Source of the DNA: PNKC01 sp039917655
GTDB taxonomy: Bacteria; Chloroflexota; Dehalococcoidia; Tepidiformales; Tepidiformaceae
Direction of reading: 5' to 3'
Assembly (NCBI GenBank): GCA_039917655.1
Contig: JBDSJC010000134.1
Coordinates: 1-13,068, forward strand
DNA: 13,068 nucleotides
This document shows, piece after piece, positions 1 through 6,055 of this stretch. A program made the translations under genes and the position numbers. How positions within the stretch are numbered: position 1 is the stretch's first letter; each line of letters starts with the position of its first letter. Under the pieces are notes generated by a model. It made no database searches and had not been told where the DNA came from. It was given only the letters and a program-made list of their open reading frames with translations.

Positions 1-208
1 TACCCCGGTGGGGGAGCCGCCGCGGCAATAGCCGCCGTGCAACACGACTTCAACATCACCATCGACCACTACGTGGTGATCGATTGGGTCGGCTTCGTGC
101 AGCGTTCGAGTAGTCATTGTCGAACACGGCGTCCGGGTCGTCCGTCGCTTGCCGCCTGCCAGACCAACGAAACGTACTCTGCGCGGGAGATCGGCCCGCC
201 GACAGTGA
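1..208 (+). pseudogene. LytR-CpsA-Psr (LCP) domain remnant, frameshifted, 5' end outside window
   Basis: Reading from base 1, residues such as HDFNITIDHYVVIDWVGFV (about 40-99) match the central segment typical of LCP phosphotransferases, which attach polymers to peptidoglycan (usual form: IPIDHYVVVDFxGFxxLVDxLGGVxV). The expected continuation, read as VRVVIVEHGVRVV, is found one frame over from base 104, so there is a +1 frameshift near 100-104. That second frame becomes Arg-rich and stops at 206-208 (TGA), without the rest of the domain. The original frame runs to a stop at 265-267 with no LCP character. I see a decayed fragment rather than a working gene. The upstream part lies outside the window. 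The family call rests on motif resemblance only; a sequencing indel could explain the frameshift but not the lost C-terminal half. Confidence 0.45.
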
Positions 209-371
209 TCGGAAGATTCGCCAGCATAGGAGCGCGACTACCCGTGGGTACTACGCCCTACCGGTAGTAGGCCCATTGCCATCTGCCGGAGCGCGGCGGT
301 ACCCGAGATGTCGGACGCCGCGCTGGCAGAAGGCGAGCACGGTGGGCACCCGCGCACCGACGGCTCCGCGC
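209..371. other. Intergenic stretch with two short palindromes
   Basis: No coding region is supported. Two small symmetric elements sit close together: TACCC-GT-GGGTA at 239-250 and the perfect palindrome CTACCGGTAG at 258-267. They lie about 105-130 bases downstream of the stop of the leftward cupredoxin gene. Neither has the stem length or T-run of a convincing terminator. They could be a protein-binding site or chance. Confidence 0.3.
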
Positions 372-794
372 TTAGCTGACGGTGATCGTGGCGTTCATCT
401 GCGGGTGGAAATCGCAGTTGACCTTGTACGTCCCAGCAGCGGCTGGGGTCCAACTGAAGACGTCGCCTTTTTTCATGTTGCCGGATTCGTTCTTGCCGTT
501 GATGGTGACCGTGTGCAGCGCGCTTTCGCTGTTCTTGAAGTAGACCTTCTCGCCGGCCTTGACGGTGAGCTTGTCCGGCTTAAAGGCGAGCCCGTTCTGG
601 TCGATTTCCGGCGCACCGGCCGGGATAGCGCCAGCGGAGGCTGTGGCCGCCGGGCTGCCGCTGGCTGGCGAAGTGGGGATCGCCGCTGAGGTCGGCGTGG
701 CCTTGGAGTCTCCGCCGCCGCAGGCCGCCGCCAGCCCGAGCAGAGCGACGCTCGCGAGCCCCAAGATTGCTGTTTGCCATGGAAGTCGAATCAC
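372..794 (-). CDS. Cupredoxin (plastocyanin/amicyanin-like) copper lipoprotein
   Basis: A 140-residue exported electron-transfer or copper-binding protein. Residues 1-24 form a lipoprotein signal peptide with lipobox LAAAC, so Cys25 is the predicted lipidated residue and the protein would sit on the outer face of the membrane. Residues 26-62 are a flexible Ala/Thr/Pro/Ser linker. Residues 65-140 form one cupredoxin domain with all four type 1 copper ligands visible: His94, then Cys127-x2-His130-x2-Met133 in NCDFHPQM. The C-x2-H-x2-M spacing is the amicyanin-like short loop. Start is GTG at 794-792, chosen because AAGGAG (806-801) lies six bases before it; no in-frame ATG offers a better start. 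A 7-base-arm inverted repeat (812-830) lies just upstream of the RBS. The gene stands alone. The redox partner is not evident here. Confidence 0.9.
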   Translation of the reverse strand: MIRLPWQTAILGLASVALLGLAAACGGGDSKATPTSAAIPTSPASGSPAATASAGAIPAGAPEIDQNGLAFKPDKLTVKAGEKVYFKNSESALHTVTINGKNESGNMKKGDVFSWTPAAAGTYKVNCDFHPQMNATITVS

Positions 795-811
795 AGATTT
801 CTCCTTGTTTC

Positions 812-830
812 GCGCCAGTTCGTCTGGCGC
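812..830 (-). repeat. Inverted repeat in the 5' leader of the cupredoxin gene
   Basis: GCGCCAG (812-818) and CTGGCGC (824-830) are exact inverted arms around a 5-base spacer. The element lies five bases upstream (in transcript sense) of the AAGGAG Shine-Dalgarno at 801-806. It could form a leader hairpin or serve as an operator. The upstream AT-rich stretch (about 836-856) may hold the promoter, but I could not place a convincing -35/-10 pair. Confidence 0.5.
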
Positions 831-954
831 TTGGGAATATCCTCACAATTATCTCAAACTCGCGGCTGTTTTGCATCGGTTCAGGCGTGTTTCAGGAAAT
901 GCCAATCCCGCCATTTGTGCCGTCTATCGGACATCGCGGCCTGGATCACCTATA

Positions 955-983
955 GGAAAGGCCCCCTTTGCGGGGGCCTTTCC
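955..983 (-). terminator. Strong intrinsic terminator-type hairpin between catalase and cupredoxin genes
   Basis: A perfect 12-base stem, GGAAAGGCCCCC (955-966) with GGGGGCCTTTCC (972-983), closes a 5-base loop. It lies 187 bases past the catalase stop and upstream of the cupredoxin leader, so it probably ends leftward catalase transcripts. The T-run is short (CCTTTCC inside the stem), and the A/T ends of the stem make it nearly symmetric, so it could act in both directions. Confidence 0.7.
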
Positions 984-1170
984 GGGAAGAGGCGGGGTGA
1001 GCGACTCTCTGGCGTCTTGAGCGTGGCGACCCCCGAAGTGTCGGTTGGCCACAGCGGAACCCGTGACCAACTTCGAAACGAATCGAAGCGGGCACGGTCC
1101 TCTCCTCTCAATCTACCGAAGAATTGCTAACTCAGTCAAGCGGTTTAGCGGTTTACCTTAGCCGACGCTG

Positions 1171-2655
1171 CTAGGACCCGCCTACCGGGGCGGCGACCGT
1201 TTCCGGAAGACCGAGCGCTCGGCTCACCCGGGCGCCCAGGTCGGCGTGAATGTTGCTCCAATAGACGATCGCACGGGCGGTGATATCTGGTTGAACGCCA
1301 CCCTTCAGGTGGTTCGCGATGTTGGTGACCATGTGCTCCCGGTCTGTTTCCGAGAGGACGTTGGTCCAGAGCGCTCGCGGCTGGACGAAGTCGTCATCGT
1401 CCCGGTGAAGGGCAGAGGCGCTCCGAACGATCTCGCCGCTGACAAACATGCCGGGCTCCTCGTAGCGCGGATCGGCGGCAGGCCCTCCGAAGGAGTTCGG
1501 GGCGTAGACCGGCTGCGTCCCGTTGTGGCGATAGCGCATCGAGCCATCCTTGTTGTAGCTGTTCACCGGGGAAAGCGGGGTGTTGATCGGCAACTGGAGG
1601 TAGTTCGTGCCGATTCGGTAGCGGTGGGCATCTGGATAGCTGAAGAGGCGGCCGAGAAGCATCTTATCCGGGCTCGAGCTGATGCCAGGGACCATGTTGG
1701 CCGGTTCGAAGGCCGATTGCTCCACCTCCGCAAAGTAGTTTTCGGGGTTTCGGTTAAGGACCATGCGGCCGATCGTGGTGAGCGGATAGTCCGCGTGCGG
1801 CCAGACCTTAGTGATGTCGAACGAGTTGAAGCGGTACTCCACGGCGTCGGCAAACGGCATGATCTGCATTTGCAAAGTCCATGAAGGGTAGTCGCCCCGC
1901 TCGATCGCGTTGAAGAGGTCTCGCAGGTGGTAGTCACGGTCTTCGGAGACCATTGCCCCTGCTTCGGAATCGGTGAAGTTTTCTATGCCCTGGTCGGTCT
2001 TGAAGTGGTACTTCACCCAGAACTTCTCGCCGCCAGCGTTAACCCACATGAACGTATGGCTGGAGTAGCCATTCATGTTCCGCCAACTGCGCGGGGTGCC
2101 GCGGTCCGACATCAGGATAGCAACCTGATGCGCGGATTCAGGTGAGAGTGTCCAGAAATCCCACTGCATGTTGTTGTCGCGCAAGTTACTTACCGGGTTG
2201 CGCTTTTGCGATCGGATGAAGTCCTGGAACTTCTGAGGATCGCGAATGAAGAAGACCGGGGTGTTGTTGCCAACCAGGTCGTAGTTGCCTTCTTCGGTAT
2301 AGAACTTGAGGGCGAATCCACGCGGATCGCGCTGGGTATCGGCAGAACCGAGTTCACCGGCAACGCTGGAGAAGCGGGCAAACACCGGTGTGCGTTTGCC
2401 CACCGTGTCGAGGAACGCGGCCTTCGTGAATTCCGTGACGGGGGCGGTGACTTCGAAGTAGCCATGGGCGCCCCCGCCCTTCGCGTGCACAACCCGCTCA
2501 GGGACGCGTTCGCGGTTGAACTGCGCCATCTTCTGGATCAGGTAGTGGTCCTGGAGGAGCAGGGGTCCGTTCGACCCTGCTGAAAGGGAGAACTCATCAC
2601 TGGCGGCTGGGATGCCGGCGTCAGTTGTCGTTGCGGGTGGTCGGTCTTCACTCAT
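1171..2655 (-). CDS. katA: Monofunctional haem catalase (clade 3, small subunit)
   Basis: Converts hydrogen peroxide to water and oxygen in the cytoplasm. The 494-residue length fits clade 3 small-subunit catalases. Visible landmarks: the active-site segment FNRERVPERVVHAKGGG with catalytic His57, distal Asn130 in VGNNTPVFFIRD, and the proximal haem ligand Tyr340 in RLFSYPDAHRYR. A further in-frame ATG at 2715 would add 20 residues, but I prefer ATG at 2655-2653 because AGGAGA (2669-2664) lies eight bases before it and the added residues do not look catalase-like. A weak -10-like TATCAT lies at 2696-2691 on the same strand without a good -35. The gene is monocistronic, with a hairpin terminator at 955-983. 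The family call is certain; the symbol is a generic label, since katA and katE are used inconsistently for this clade. Confidence 0.97.
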   Translation of the reverse strand: MSEDRPPATTTDAGIPAASDEFSLSAGSNGPLLLQDHYLIQKMAQFNRERVPERVVHAKGGGAHGYFEVTAPVTEFTKAAFLDTVGKRTPVFARFSSVAGELGSADTQRDPRGFALKFYTEEGNYDLVGNNTPVFFIRDPQKFQDFIRSQKRNPVSNLRDNNMQWDFWTLSPESAHQVAILMSDRGTPRSWRNMNGYSSHTFMWVNAGGEKFWVKYHFKTDQGIENFTDSEAGAMVSEDRDYHLRDLFNAIERGDYPSWTLQMQIMPFADAVEYRFNSFDITKVWPHADYPLTTIGRMVLNRNPENYFAEVEQSAFEPANMVPGISSSPDKMLLGRLFSYPDAHRYRIGTNYLQLPINTPLSPVNSYNKDGSMRYRHNGTQPVYAPNSFGGPAADPRYEEPGMFVSGEIVRSASALHRDDDDFVQPRALWTNVLSETDREHMVTNIANHLKGGVQPDITARAIVYWSNIHADLGARVSRALGLPETVAAPVGGS

Positions 2656-2807
2656 GTGGATCGTCTCCTGCGCGGTATCGGGTGCTCGTGATGATAGCGC
2701 ATTCCACCCGGCCAATCAGGCCTGCGCCCTTACGCGGTGGAGCCCCGTGTGACGGTTGCGGCTTGCCACGCTTGACGACTGTTGCAGCAGGGTGGCTCAA
2801 TGCGCGG

Positions 2808-2921
2808 GTGCCAACCCTACCCCTCCAGAGGTGCCCCCGTTGCGGCCAACCGATGCCGAACATCAAGGGCGCGCGGATCTCGGTCTGCAATCGTTGCGGC
2901 TACAAAGACGATTGCTGTTAG
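2808..2921 (+). CDS. Very small zinc-ribbon protein (paired CxxC, ends in DDCC)
   Basis: A tiny open frame coding RCPRCGQPMPNI-KGARISVCNRCGY-KDDCC. From the GTG at 2808 it is 37 residues, with Cys9/Cys12 and Cys27/Cys30 as an apparent zinc-ribbon pair, then a terminal Cys-Cys. The 14-residue spacing and the Gly after each second Cys (CPRCG, CNRCG) are typical of rubredoxin-like knuckles. The start is uncertain: an in-frame ATG at 2691 would give 77 residues, but that extension overlaps the catalase promoter region and looks non-coding. No strong RBS is seen for the GTG. I do not assign a function; small proteins like this are often nucleic-acid or partner-protein binders. It converges on the zinc-ribbon gene at 3024-3314. 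Confidence 0.5.
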   Translation: MPTLPLQRCPRCGQPMPNIKGARISVCNRCGYKDDCC

Positions 2922-3023
2922 CGATCCTGATTTGGGCCAACGGACGACCAGGGTCAGTACCGCAACCGAGAGGGAGGGGAGGGTGCCCGCGGGACGCACA
3001 GTGTCACAGACTGCGGATCGGCC

Positions 3024-3314
3024 TTACGCCGCTCGTCCGCCTCGATGCGCGTCGAACGACGCAATCTGCTCGCGCAACCGCCGGATGCGGCGCAGCCGGG
3101 TACTCGAAATCACAGGGTTCGCGTCATCCAGGAACACGGGGCCGTCACATCGCTGACAACTCACCGCTTCGTCCGGGCTTCCGCAGGGATCACCTGCCGC
3201 CGCCCCGTCCAACCGTTTCAGGCCGGCCCTCGTCACGGGCGCCCCGCTCACGCCAACCCAGCGACCGCTGAGAAATCCGCAGTGCAAACATTTTACATCG
3301 CCGGTCACCAGCAT
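3024..3314 (-). CDS. Zinc-ribbon protein, 96 residues, unknown function
   Basis: Not a family I can name. Residues 1-21 contain KCLHCGFLSGRWVG (Cys9, Cys12), and VSCQRCDGPVFLDD at 51-64 supplies Cys53 and Cys56, together a split four-Cys zinc site. The C-terminal third (residues 72-96) is Arg-rich and predicted helical (STRLRRIRRLREQIASF), which could contact nucleic acid. ATG at 3314-3312 is supported by GGAGG eight bases upstream (3327-3323). Codon use fits the neighbouring real genes. A spaced inverted repeat (GATTCGG at 3331, CCGAATC at 3353) lies directly upstream and could be an operator. The gene stands alone and converges with the smaller zinc-ribbon gene at 2808-2921. Confidence 0.7.
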   Translation of the reverse strand: MLVTGDVKCLHCGFLSGRWVGVSGAPVTRAGLKRLDGAAAGDPCGSPDEAVSCQRCDGPVFLDDANPVISSTRLRRIRRLREQIASFDAHRGGRAA

Positions 3315-3612
3315 CGCGTCACCCTCCCCGGATTCGGGAAGTATGGGGAGAGCCGAATCGCCGGGTCATCAGCGAAGACCCTCATGGGTGCTGGAGACGA
3401 TCCCCGTTTTCGCACATTGTTCCAGGCGCTCATCGTTGTCCCTTACAGCTATTTACGGCAGAAACGTGCCGGGGCGATAGCCGCCAAGCTTCCGCGATCG
3501 GGCGCACAAGCTAGAACATGGACGCACCCGAAGGCTCGAAACCAGAACCATTTCTTGATTTGTAGCCCGGTCGCCTGACGAGTCCGTCAGCCCAGGACCC
3601 ACGGGGTGTCCG
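3315..3612. other. Intergenic region upstream of the zinc-ribbon gene and downstream of the Gre-factor gene
   Basis: No coding region is convincing in any frame. The stretch holds the spaced inverted repeat at 3331-3359 and a small hairpin at 3575-3590 (CTGACG-agtc-CGTCAG). GTCCGTCAG occurs twice as a direct repeat (3582-3590 and 3608-3616), the second copy covering the stop codon of the Gre-factor gene. The hairpin could be a weak terminator for that gene but lacks a T-run. Confidence 0.4.
3331..3359. repeat. Spaced inverted repeat GATTCGG-N15-CCGAATC
   Basis: Two exact 7-base inverted arms (3331-3337 and 3353-3359) with centres 22 bases apart, about two helical turns, lie 17 bases upstream of the zinc-ribbon start. 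Spacing and position suit a dimeric repressor site. It might equally form a leader hairpin. No matching second copy was noticed in the window. Confidence 0.35.
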
Positions 3613-4437
3613 TCAGGACTGGCGGATGCCATCGATCCGGTAGTGAATCGTGCCTGAGGGCACGGTCACTTCCACCTCATCACCAACTCGCCGGCCCAGC
3701 AGCTCTTTGCCGACTGGCGAATCCACGGAGATCTTCTGCTCCCTGGCGTTCGCTTCCCGCTGGCCGACCAGCTTGAACTCTCGCGAGTCTGCTATGCCCT
3801 GCTGGGTCACGGTCACCGTCGAACCAATGGTCGAAATGTCTCCTGCCGCACGCTGCACCACAACCGCGCGCTTCAGGGCAGTTTCGATCTGCTTCTGACG
3901 CTGGTCAGCGAATGCGAGCGCTTCGCGGGCGGCATCCAACGGAGCGTTTTCGCGGAAGTCTTTGTCTTCACGGGCGACAGCAATTGCTTCCACCAGACCA
4001 GCCCGCTGCGAGCTGATCTCCGCCATCTCTTGCTGCAAGTGTTGGAGCCCTTCGGCAGTCATCTCAATGGCAGTCTGCTCGACACGTACCTGACCGGCGC
4101 CGGAGGAGCGGCCAACGGCGCGCCGCACACGAATGTGGATGCCGTAGTTGACCTGCACGTATCCGCGCTTCTTCAAGAACTGAAACCAGTTCTTCAGCGA
4201 TTCGACGCGTTCCTGGGCCTTTGGGTCCGAGGAGCGAATCTGGTACTCGGCGTAAGATTCCACGCGTGCGCCCGAGAGGAACGAGAGCGGCACTTCGGCG
4301 CCGACATGCTCGATGTACTTCCGAACGTAGTTTTCGTGCTTCTCGCGATCAACGGGCTTTAGCGCATCAATATAGTCCGTGAACGCCTGCCCGAGCGATA
4401 CGCTCTGGGCAGAGAGGGTGGTGGGTTCGTTCGTCAT
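3613..4437 (-). CDS. GreA/GreB-family transcription elongation factor with integrase-like N-terminal domain
   Basis: A 274-residue protein whose C-terminal half is a Gre factor, which rescues backtracked RNA polymerase by stimulating RNA cleavage. Residues 122-198 form the coiled coil; the tip residues that hold the catalytic metal, Asp160 and Glu163 in KDFREN, are kept (GreA usually reads GDLSEN). Residues 203-274 are the FKBP-like domain, with the hallmark SPVGKELLGRRVGDEVEV at 240-257. Residues 16-105 are extra: a helical segment (YIDALKP...YIEHVG...VESYAEYQIRS...LKNWFQFLKKRGY) resembling the SAM-like core-binding domain of tyrosine recombinases. Ordinary GreA is about 158 residues, so this is a fusion. 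GGAGG sits two bases before the ATG, and an extended -10 (4453-4445) lies seven bases before it. It is divergent from rsmG. GreA versus GreB cannot be decided. Confidence 0.88.
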   Translation of the reverse strand: MTNEPTTLSAQSVSLGQAFTDYIDALKPVDREKHENYVRKYIEHVGAEVPLSFLSGARVESYAEYQIRSSDPKAQERVESLKNWFQFLKKRGYVQVNYGIHIRVRRAVGRSSGAGQVRVEQTAIEMTAEGLQHLQQEMAEISSQRAGLVEAIAVAREDKDFRENAPLDAAREALAFADQRQKQIETALKRAVVVQRAAGDISTIGSTVTVTQQGIADSREFKLVGQREANAREQKISVDSPVGKELLGRRVGDEVEVTVPSGTIHYRIDGIRQS

Positions 4438-4444
4438 AACCTCC

Positions 4445-4453
4445 AGATTACCA
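4445..4453 (-). promoter_or_regulatory. Extended -10 promoter element of the Gre-factor gene
   Basis: TGGTAATCT on the minus strand fits the extended -10 form TGnTAnnnT. Only seven bases separate it from the ATG at 4437, so transcription would begin at or next to the start codon. The seven bases happen to spell GGAGGTT, so the same bases would be an SD on any longer transcript. Confidence 0.45.
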
Positions 4454-4484
4454 TCGTTTGCACCTACGTGCGCCGGAGTCGCGC

Positions 4485-5195
4485 GTGAATCTCACATGGG
4501 TTGACCTGCCGGCGCTCTTTCCTGGGCTCCCGAATCCGAGCCGTTGGCTACCCCTGCTTGAGCGCCACGCGGGGCTGCTCGAAGCCGTCTCTTCGCGCGT
4601 CCGCGTGACCTCCGTGCCACCAGCGGAGGCGGTCCGCCGCCAGTATGCCGAGTCGCTCGAACTACTGCGGATCATCGAAACGCGGTCACCCGGCCCAACC
4701 GGGCTCGCGGACATCGGGAGCGGCGGTGGCTTTCCTGGGCTCGTGGTGGCAGTCGTCTGTGCGGACACCCAGGTTCACCTGGTGGAACCGCTGAGGAAGC
4801 GGGCCGCACTCCTTTCCGAACTCGCAGAAGCTCTGGGCCTCGTCAACGTGGTCGTGCACCCACTGCGCGCGGAAGAAGCTGGCCGCGGCGCACTCCGAGA
4901 CAGCCTGCCAGTCGTTAGCGCACGTGCCGTAGCTGAACTGCGGGAACTGCTGGAATACACTGCGCCGCTAACCGCGCCAGGTGGCGTTATCGCCTTGCCG
5001 AAAGGGAGCGCGTTCGAACCGGAGCTGGCGGCGGCATCGAACAGCCTCGCTGTGCTTGGCTGTGAATTCGAGGCTTCGATCCCGATGCGCGCCGAAATCA
5101 GCGACACGCTATCGGTCGGGCTATTTCGCAAAGTGGCGTTCACTGCGCCCGGCTACCCGCGGCGGCCGGGCGCCCCCGGCAAACGGCCGCTCTGA
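4485..5195 (+). CDS. rsmG: 16S rRNA (guanine-N7)-methyltransferase RsmG (GidB)
   Basis: Methylates N7 of G527 (E. coli numbering) in 16S rRNA using S-adenosylmethionine. From GTG at 4485 the protein is 236 residues, close to the family norm. The SAM-binding motif I is DIGSGGGFPG at 76-85. SARAVAEL at 145-152 and the C-terminal YPRRPGAPGKRPL are also characteristic. A TTG at 4458 would add nine residues, but GTG is preferred because GGAG lies seven bases upstream. It is divergent from the Gre-factor gene with 47 bases between, so the two share a very compact control region. In many bacteria this gene lies next to mnmG or parAB; that context is absent here. Loss of RsmG is known to give low-level streptomycin resistance in several species. 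Confidence 0.95.
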   Translation: MNLTWVDLPALFPGLPNPSRWLPLLERHAGLLEAVSSRVRVTSVPPAEAVRRQYAESLELLRIIETRSPGPTGLADIGSGGGFPGLVVAVVCADTQVHLVEPLRKRAALLSELAEALGLVNVVVHPLRAEEAGRGALRDSLPVVSARAVAELRELLEYTAPLTAPGGVIALPKGSAFEPELAAASNSLAVLGCEFEASIPMRAEISDTLSVGLFRKVAFTAPGYPRRPGAPGKRPL

Positions 5196-5253
5196 GCCTG
5201 GTCGAGAATTTAATCGCAAAGGTGCGTAAGCGTATGCATATTTGTTGGGCATG

Positions 5254-5262
5254 TGCTATAGT
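5254..5262 (+). promoter_or_regulatory. Extended -10 promoter of the Yip1-like gene
   Basis: TGCTATAGT is an excellent extended -10 (TGnTATAAT consensus, one mismatch). No good -35 lies 16-18 bases upstream, as is common for extended -10 promoters. The predicted start near 5269 gives a leader of about 70 bases before the ATG at 5339, unlike the very short leaders predicted for several neighbours. Confidence 0.65.
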
Positions 5263-5338
5263 TCGCCCGATCCGGCGAGTGTAAAGAATTCGTCAGCGGG
5301 CTCACGCTCGCGCCCGCCGGGCAACCGCAGGAGGCACC

Positions 5339-5941
5339 ATGGACCCCAACGTCGTCATCAACCGCCTGGTTCGGCTCGCGAAACTCGATACTACCGTCTT
5401 TGATGAGGTTCGTGATGACGCCAACGAACTAATCCCGGCGCTTGTCATCACCGTGGTCAGCGCATTGCTGGCGGGCCTCGGCGCGCTCCTCTTTTGGAGC
5501 GTGGTCGCTTCAGGAACGCCGGACAGGGTGTTCGTCAACCAGGTCATCTTCGGGTCCATCTTTATGGCTGTCATGTACGGGGTAGCCGCGCTCGTGGTCT
5601 ACGTGGTGATGGTTCAGATGTTCAAGGTGCAGGTTGAGCTCCAGGCCCTCGTCCGTACCATGGGCTACGCCTCTTTCCCTCTCGCGGCCTGCATCCTCAT
5701 GTTCATTCCCATCCTCTGGCCGGTCTTCGCGATCGTCCCCCTCGCGCTGCTCCTTGTGACCACGATCTACGCCGTCCAGTCGGCCACCAGCGCCCAGTCC
5801 AACCAGGTTGTCATCGCCAGTCTCATCGGCTTCGCGGTTTTCGTCCTCGTCCTGGGCGTGATCGCCACGACCAGCGACTCCGGCAAGGCACCCATGGGCG
5901 CTGGCCTCTTCGGGATCATCTCCGACTGGAACTTCGGCTAA
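5339..5941 (+). CDS. Yip1-like integral membrane protein
   Basis: A 200-residue membrane protein. A short cytosolic N-terminus (MDPNVVINRLVRLAKLDTTVFDEVRDD) is followed by about five membrane segments near residues 31-55, 67-92, 105-128, 129-147 and 156-177. The pattern of N-terminal FDEVRDD, a polar turn with LVRTMGYASFP at 104-114, and paired hydrophobic hairpins fits the bacterial Yip1/YIPF-type family, whose biochemical role is not established. ATG at 5339 has an ideal AGGAGG at 5329-5334, four bases upstream. The gene is monocistronic: it has its own extended -10 promoter (5254-5262) and a strong terminator (5959-5992). The assignment rests on topology and a few motif residues, so the family name is less certain than the membrane location. 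Confidence 0.75.
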   Translation: MDPNVVINRLVRLAKLDTTVFDEVRDDANELIPALVITVVSALLAGLGALLFWSVVASGTPDRVFVNQVIFGSIFMAVMYGVAALVVYVVMVQMFKVQVELQALVRTMGYASFPLAACILMFIPILWPVFAIVPLALLLVTTIYAVQSATSAQSNQVVIASLIGFAVFVLVLGVIATTSDSGKAPMGAGLFGIISDWNFG

Positions 5942-5958
5942 GCCCGGGTCCTAACCGC

Positions 5959-5992
5959 AAGCCGTCCGCCCCCGGCCGGGAGCGGACGGCTT
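5959..5992 (+). terminator. Intrinsic terminator after the Yip1-like gene
   Basis: An 11-base perfect stem, AAGCCGTCCGC (5959-5969) with GCGGACGGCTT (5982-5992), encloses a loop containing a small CCC-GGCC-GGG helix, and is followed by CTTCT. It starts 17 bases past the stop codon. It separates the Yip1-like gene from the MFS gene, which therefore needs its own promoter. Confidence 0.85.
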
Positions 5993-6038
5993 CTTCTCGC
6001 ATTCGCCCCGTGCTTCGCAACGCGCGTGGCGAATGCGC

Positions 6039-6044
6039 TAGGCT
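6039..6044 (+). promoter_or_regulatory. -10-like element just before the MFS gene
   Basis: TAGGCT fits TAnnnT and ends 11 bases before the ATG at 6056, so the transcript would have almost no leader. No Shine-Dalgarno sequence is seen in the 11 bases. This is position-based inference; the hexamer matches only three of six -10 consensus bases. Confidence 0.3.
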
Positions 6045-6055
6045 GACCGTCCGCC

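Noticed and set aside
117..689. A 190-residue plus-strand frame over the cupredoxin gene
   Set aside because: It is antisense to the cupredoxin, which has a lipobox, full copper ligands and an RBS. The frame has low-complexity Arg/Ala/Gly composition.
2691..2807. N-terminal extension of the small zinc-ribbon protein from ATG 2691, including CDGCG
   Set aside because: It would lie across the catalase promoter region and has Pro/Arg-rich composition without an RBS. The extra CxxC looks accidental.
3575..3605. Hammerhead-ribozyme-like core: CTGACGAGTCCGT with a possible GTCC/GGAC stem II
   Set aside because: The essential GAAA after stem II is absent (CCAC is found instead) and no stem I/III arms with a GUC cleavage site were seen. 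The simple hairpin CTGACG-agtc-CGTCAG explains the sequence better.
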